Of a stretch of 7,574 nucleotides of DNA, positions 6,509 through 7,574 are shown one piece after another. Location: positions 1-7,574 of the forward strand of contig CACXJP010000062.1 in assembly GCA_902768065.1 (NCBI GenBank), read 5' to 3'. How positions within the stretch are numbered: the stretch's first letter is position 1; every line of letters starts with the position of its first letter. The DNA is from an uncultured Erysipelotrichaceae bacterium. Its GTDB lineage: Bacteria; Bacillota_I; Bacilli_A; RF39; UBA660. A program made the position numbers and the translations under genes. The notes under the pieces were generated by a model. It had not been told where the DNA came from. It did no database searches and saw only the letters and a list, made by a program, of their open reading frames with translations.

Positions 6509-6553
6509 AGTGCTTGCTAGACAATGGTTTTACTCCCATATTATTAAAAATAG

Positions 6554-6597
6554 AAAAAGAGGATTAAATTATTTTAATAATTTTTTCCTCTTTTTTT
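6554..6597. terminator. Strong bidirectional intrinsic terminator
   Basis: Outer 10-bp perfect stem AAAAAGAGGA/TCCTCTTTTT (6554-6563 with 6586-6595) and inner AAATTAT/ATAATTT around TTTA. U-tracts occur on both strands. It ends the nuclease-metalloprotease operon rightward and the recombinase-tnpV transcript leftward. Confidence 0.85.
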
Positions 6598-6605
6598 GAG
6601 ATTAT

Positions 6606-6961
6606 TTATACAAAAACATATTCATTTAAGATAATTTCTTCAGCCACATTTTTGTAATTATTCATTAACTTTGTCCACTCTAATGGGGTTAATTCTTTAC
6701 TTTTTTCAGATAGTCTTTCATCATTTTTAATATAATCGTCCATTAGTATGTTGTATAAACTTTGGCAAGGTCTACTTACTAAAAGAAGATGATGAGTTAG
6801 TTTATTTGTCATTAAAAGTGTTTCATAAAGTGCTTCTTTGTTTTGGACAATAAAGTGTAATCTTAGTATTCCGTATTTGCCAATTCTACCATAGTCTTCA
6901 TCCTTTTCTAAATATAAATTTGTATTAAATAATCTCCTTGTCTTGTATATTTTATTTCCAT
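6606..6961 (-). pseudogene. tnpV: tnpV, transposon-encoded protein, disrupted by a 1-nt frameshift
   Basis: TnpV proteins are small (~115-120 aa) and are found next to serine recombinases of Tn4451-type mobilizable elements; their function is unsettled. From ATG at 6961-6959 (AAAGGAA 10 nt upstream) the frame gives MEIKYTRQGDYLIQIYI and stops at TAG 6910-6908. The second frame continues the family sequence: NLYLEKDEDYGRIGKYGILRL, then ALYETLLMTNKLTHHLLLV, and the C-terminal WTKLMNNYKNVAEEIILNE, ending TAA at 6606-6608. Adding one base at about 6922 (ATAC to ATACC) would restore the expected YLIPNLYLE and give 118 aa. The defect is a single-base deletion or a sequencing error. The 68-aa ORF at 6606-6812 is only the downstream fragment. 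It starts 24 nt after the stop of the upstream recombinase fragment, matching recombinase-tnpV order. Confidence 0.85.
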
Positions 6962-6985
6962 AATTTTATCATTCCTTTCTTAATT

Positions 6986-7574
6986 TTAAATATTTATTAT
7001 TTCAGTTTTTGGTATAAGAATTAAAGTATCAACTATATTATTGCCTTCAATATAAGGACAATTTATAATTCCGTCTACATAGAAATGCTCTTTCATTAAA
7101 TCGATATAGTTATTTAATTCTTCTTCCGAATATTGATTATTTTCCATTTTTACTAATGACATAATAGTATAATCTTTTTCTAATTCTAATAATTTTTCTT
7201 TATTAATTTGTTCTTTATAAGTTAGACCAATATTATTATCAGTTAGTAATTCATTTAAATAATCAATATAATCTTTTGTGCTTTTAGAGATAAATTCTTC
7301 TGTAAATTTAATATTATTAATTTCGATATTGTAGTTATCATCTCTAGTTATTTCGATGGAAGATATTAATCTATTAATTAATTCTTTTTGTGCTTTTCTA
7401 TTTAAACTATCAAATAAATAAGTAAAACTTAAATTGTTTTTAAAGATAAAATCTCCATTATCTTCTTCATAATCCAATTTTTTAAGAAGTTCTACTGTGT
7501 ATTCTTTAAAGTCATTATCTGGATCAAGTGTAGTTTTCTTTTTATTTAATTTATCAATTTCTTTTTTAATAACA
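6986..7574 (-). CDS. C-terminal part of a probable second serine recombinase (N-terminus off the right edge)
   Basis: 195 codons are visible; the frame is open to the right edge, and the TTG at 7477 that could pass for a start is internal. The sequence begins with a charged, coiled-coil-like stretch (IKKEIDKLNKKK), then LFDSLNRKAQKELINRLISSIEITRDDNYNIEINNIKFTEEF. That segment resembles the element after the coiled coil in large serine recombinases, where a 'KKELIxxLIxxIxI' helix precedes a short strand. The final ~85 residues are acidic and not recognised. The adjacent downstream tnpV remnant supports the recombinase call, because tnpV follows tnpX-like recombinases in Tn4451-type elements. 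It cannot be the same gene as the left-edge recombinase within this window. The family is inferred from the C-terminus and context only. Confidence 0.6.
   Translation of the reverse strand, partial: VIKKEIDKLNKKKTTLDPDNDFKEYTVELLKKLDYEEDNGDFIFKNNLSFTYLFDSLNRKAQKELINRLISSIEITRDDNYNIEINNIKFTEEFISKSTKDYIDYLNELLTDNNIGLTYKEQINKEKLLELEKDYTIMSLVKMENNQYSEEELNNYIDLMKEHFYVDGIINCPYIEGNNIVDTLILIPKTEIINI

Noticed and set aside
6606..6812. 68-aa ORF as an independent gene
   Set aside because: It has no ribosome-binding site at its ATG and is the in-frame downstream part of the frameshifted tnpV that starts at 6961.
7475..7477. TTG as the start of a 163-aa protein
   Set aside because: The frame is open upstream to the window edge with no ribosome-binding site before the TTG, so it is an internal Leu codon of a longer gene.

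Overview
The window is AT-rich throughout. Every complete protein gene ends in TAA, tryptophan is read from TGG, and Shine-Dalgarno sites are strong (AGGAGG type). This fits a low-GC Bacillota-type bacterium using the standard bacterial code, rather than a mollicute that reads TGA as Trp. Serine recombinase sequence at both ends and a broken tnpV gene mark it as the accessory interior of an integrative or mobilizable element, or of stacked remnants of such elements. The assignment is from sequence features only; no host-chromosome gene is visible.

Left part (1-1239, all minus strand): the first ~253 residues of a large serine recombinase run off the left edge. It is preceded by its own leader: a promoter, a 25-codon leader ORF with a strong ribosome-binding site, and an intrinsic terminator whose 5' arm lies inside the leader ORF. 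This has the layout of a transcription attenuator. Upstream of it is a 93-aa protein of unknown function.

Middle part (1240-6443): four accessory genes. A 532-aa protein carries a SAM-binding Rossmann signature (+). An EcsC-like membrane protein has a C-terminal SHOCT module (-). A YhcG/DUF1016-type PDDEXK nuclease (+) is followed in the same apparent operon by a small membrane zinc-metalloprotease-like protein with HEYGH (+). Two of the intergenic regions (around 1263-1432 and 4704-4856) are homologous. Each has divergent promoters: rightward to a protein gene, and leftward to a predicted ~80-100-nt structured RNA ending in an intrinsic terminator. A looser third relative lies at about 3304-3384. 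A TGGGAGTA-like motif recurs in the intergenic regions, often in inverted arrangement. The repeated sRNA/divergent-promoter module is the most unusual structure in the window.

Right part (6444-7574): an intergenic stretch with a 16-bp palindrome and a 9-bp inverted repeat, a strong bidirectional terminator, a tnpV gene broken by an apparent 1-nt deletion, and the C-terminal ~195 residues of a probable second serine recombinase entering from the right edge. The recombinase-tnpV order matches Tn4451-type mobilizable elements. No CRISPR array, tRNA, rRNA or insertion sequence was seen.
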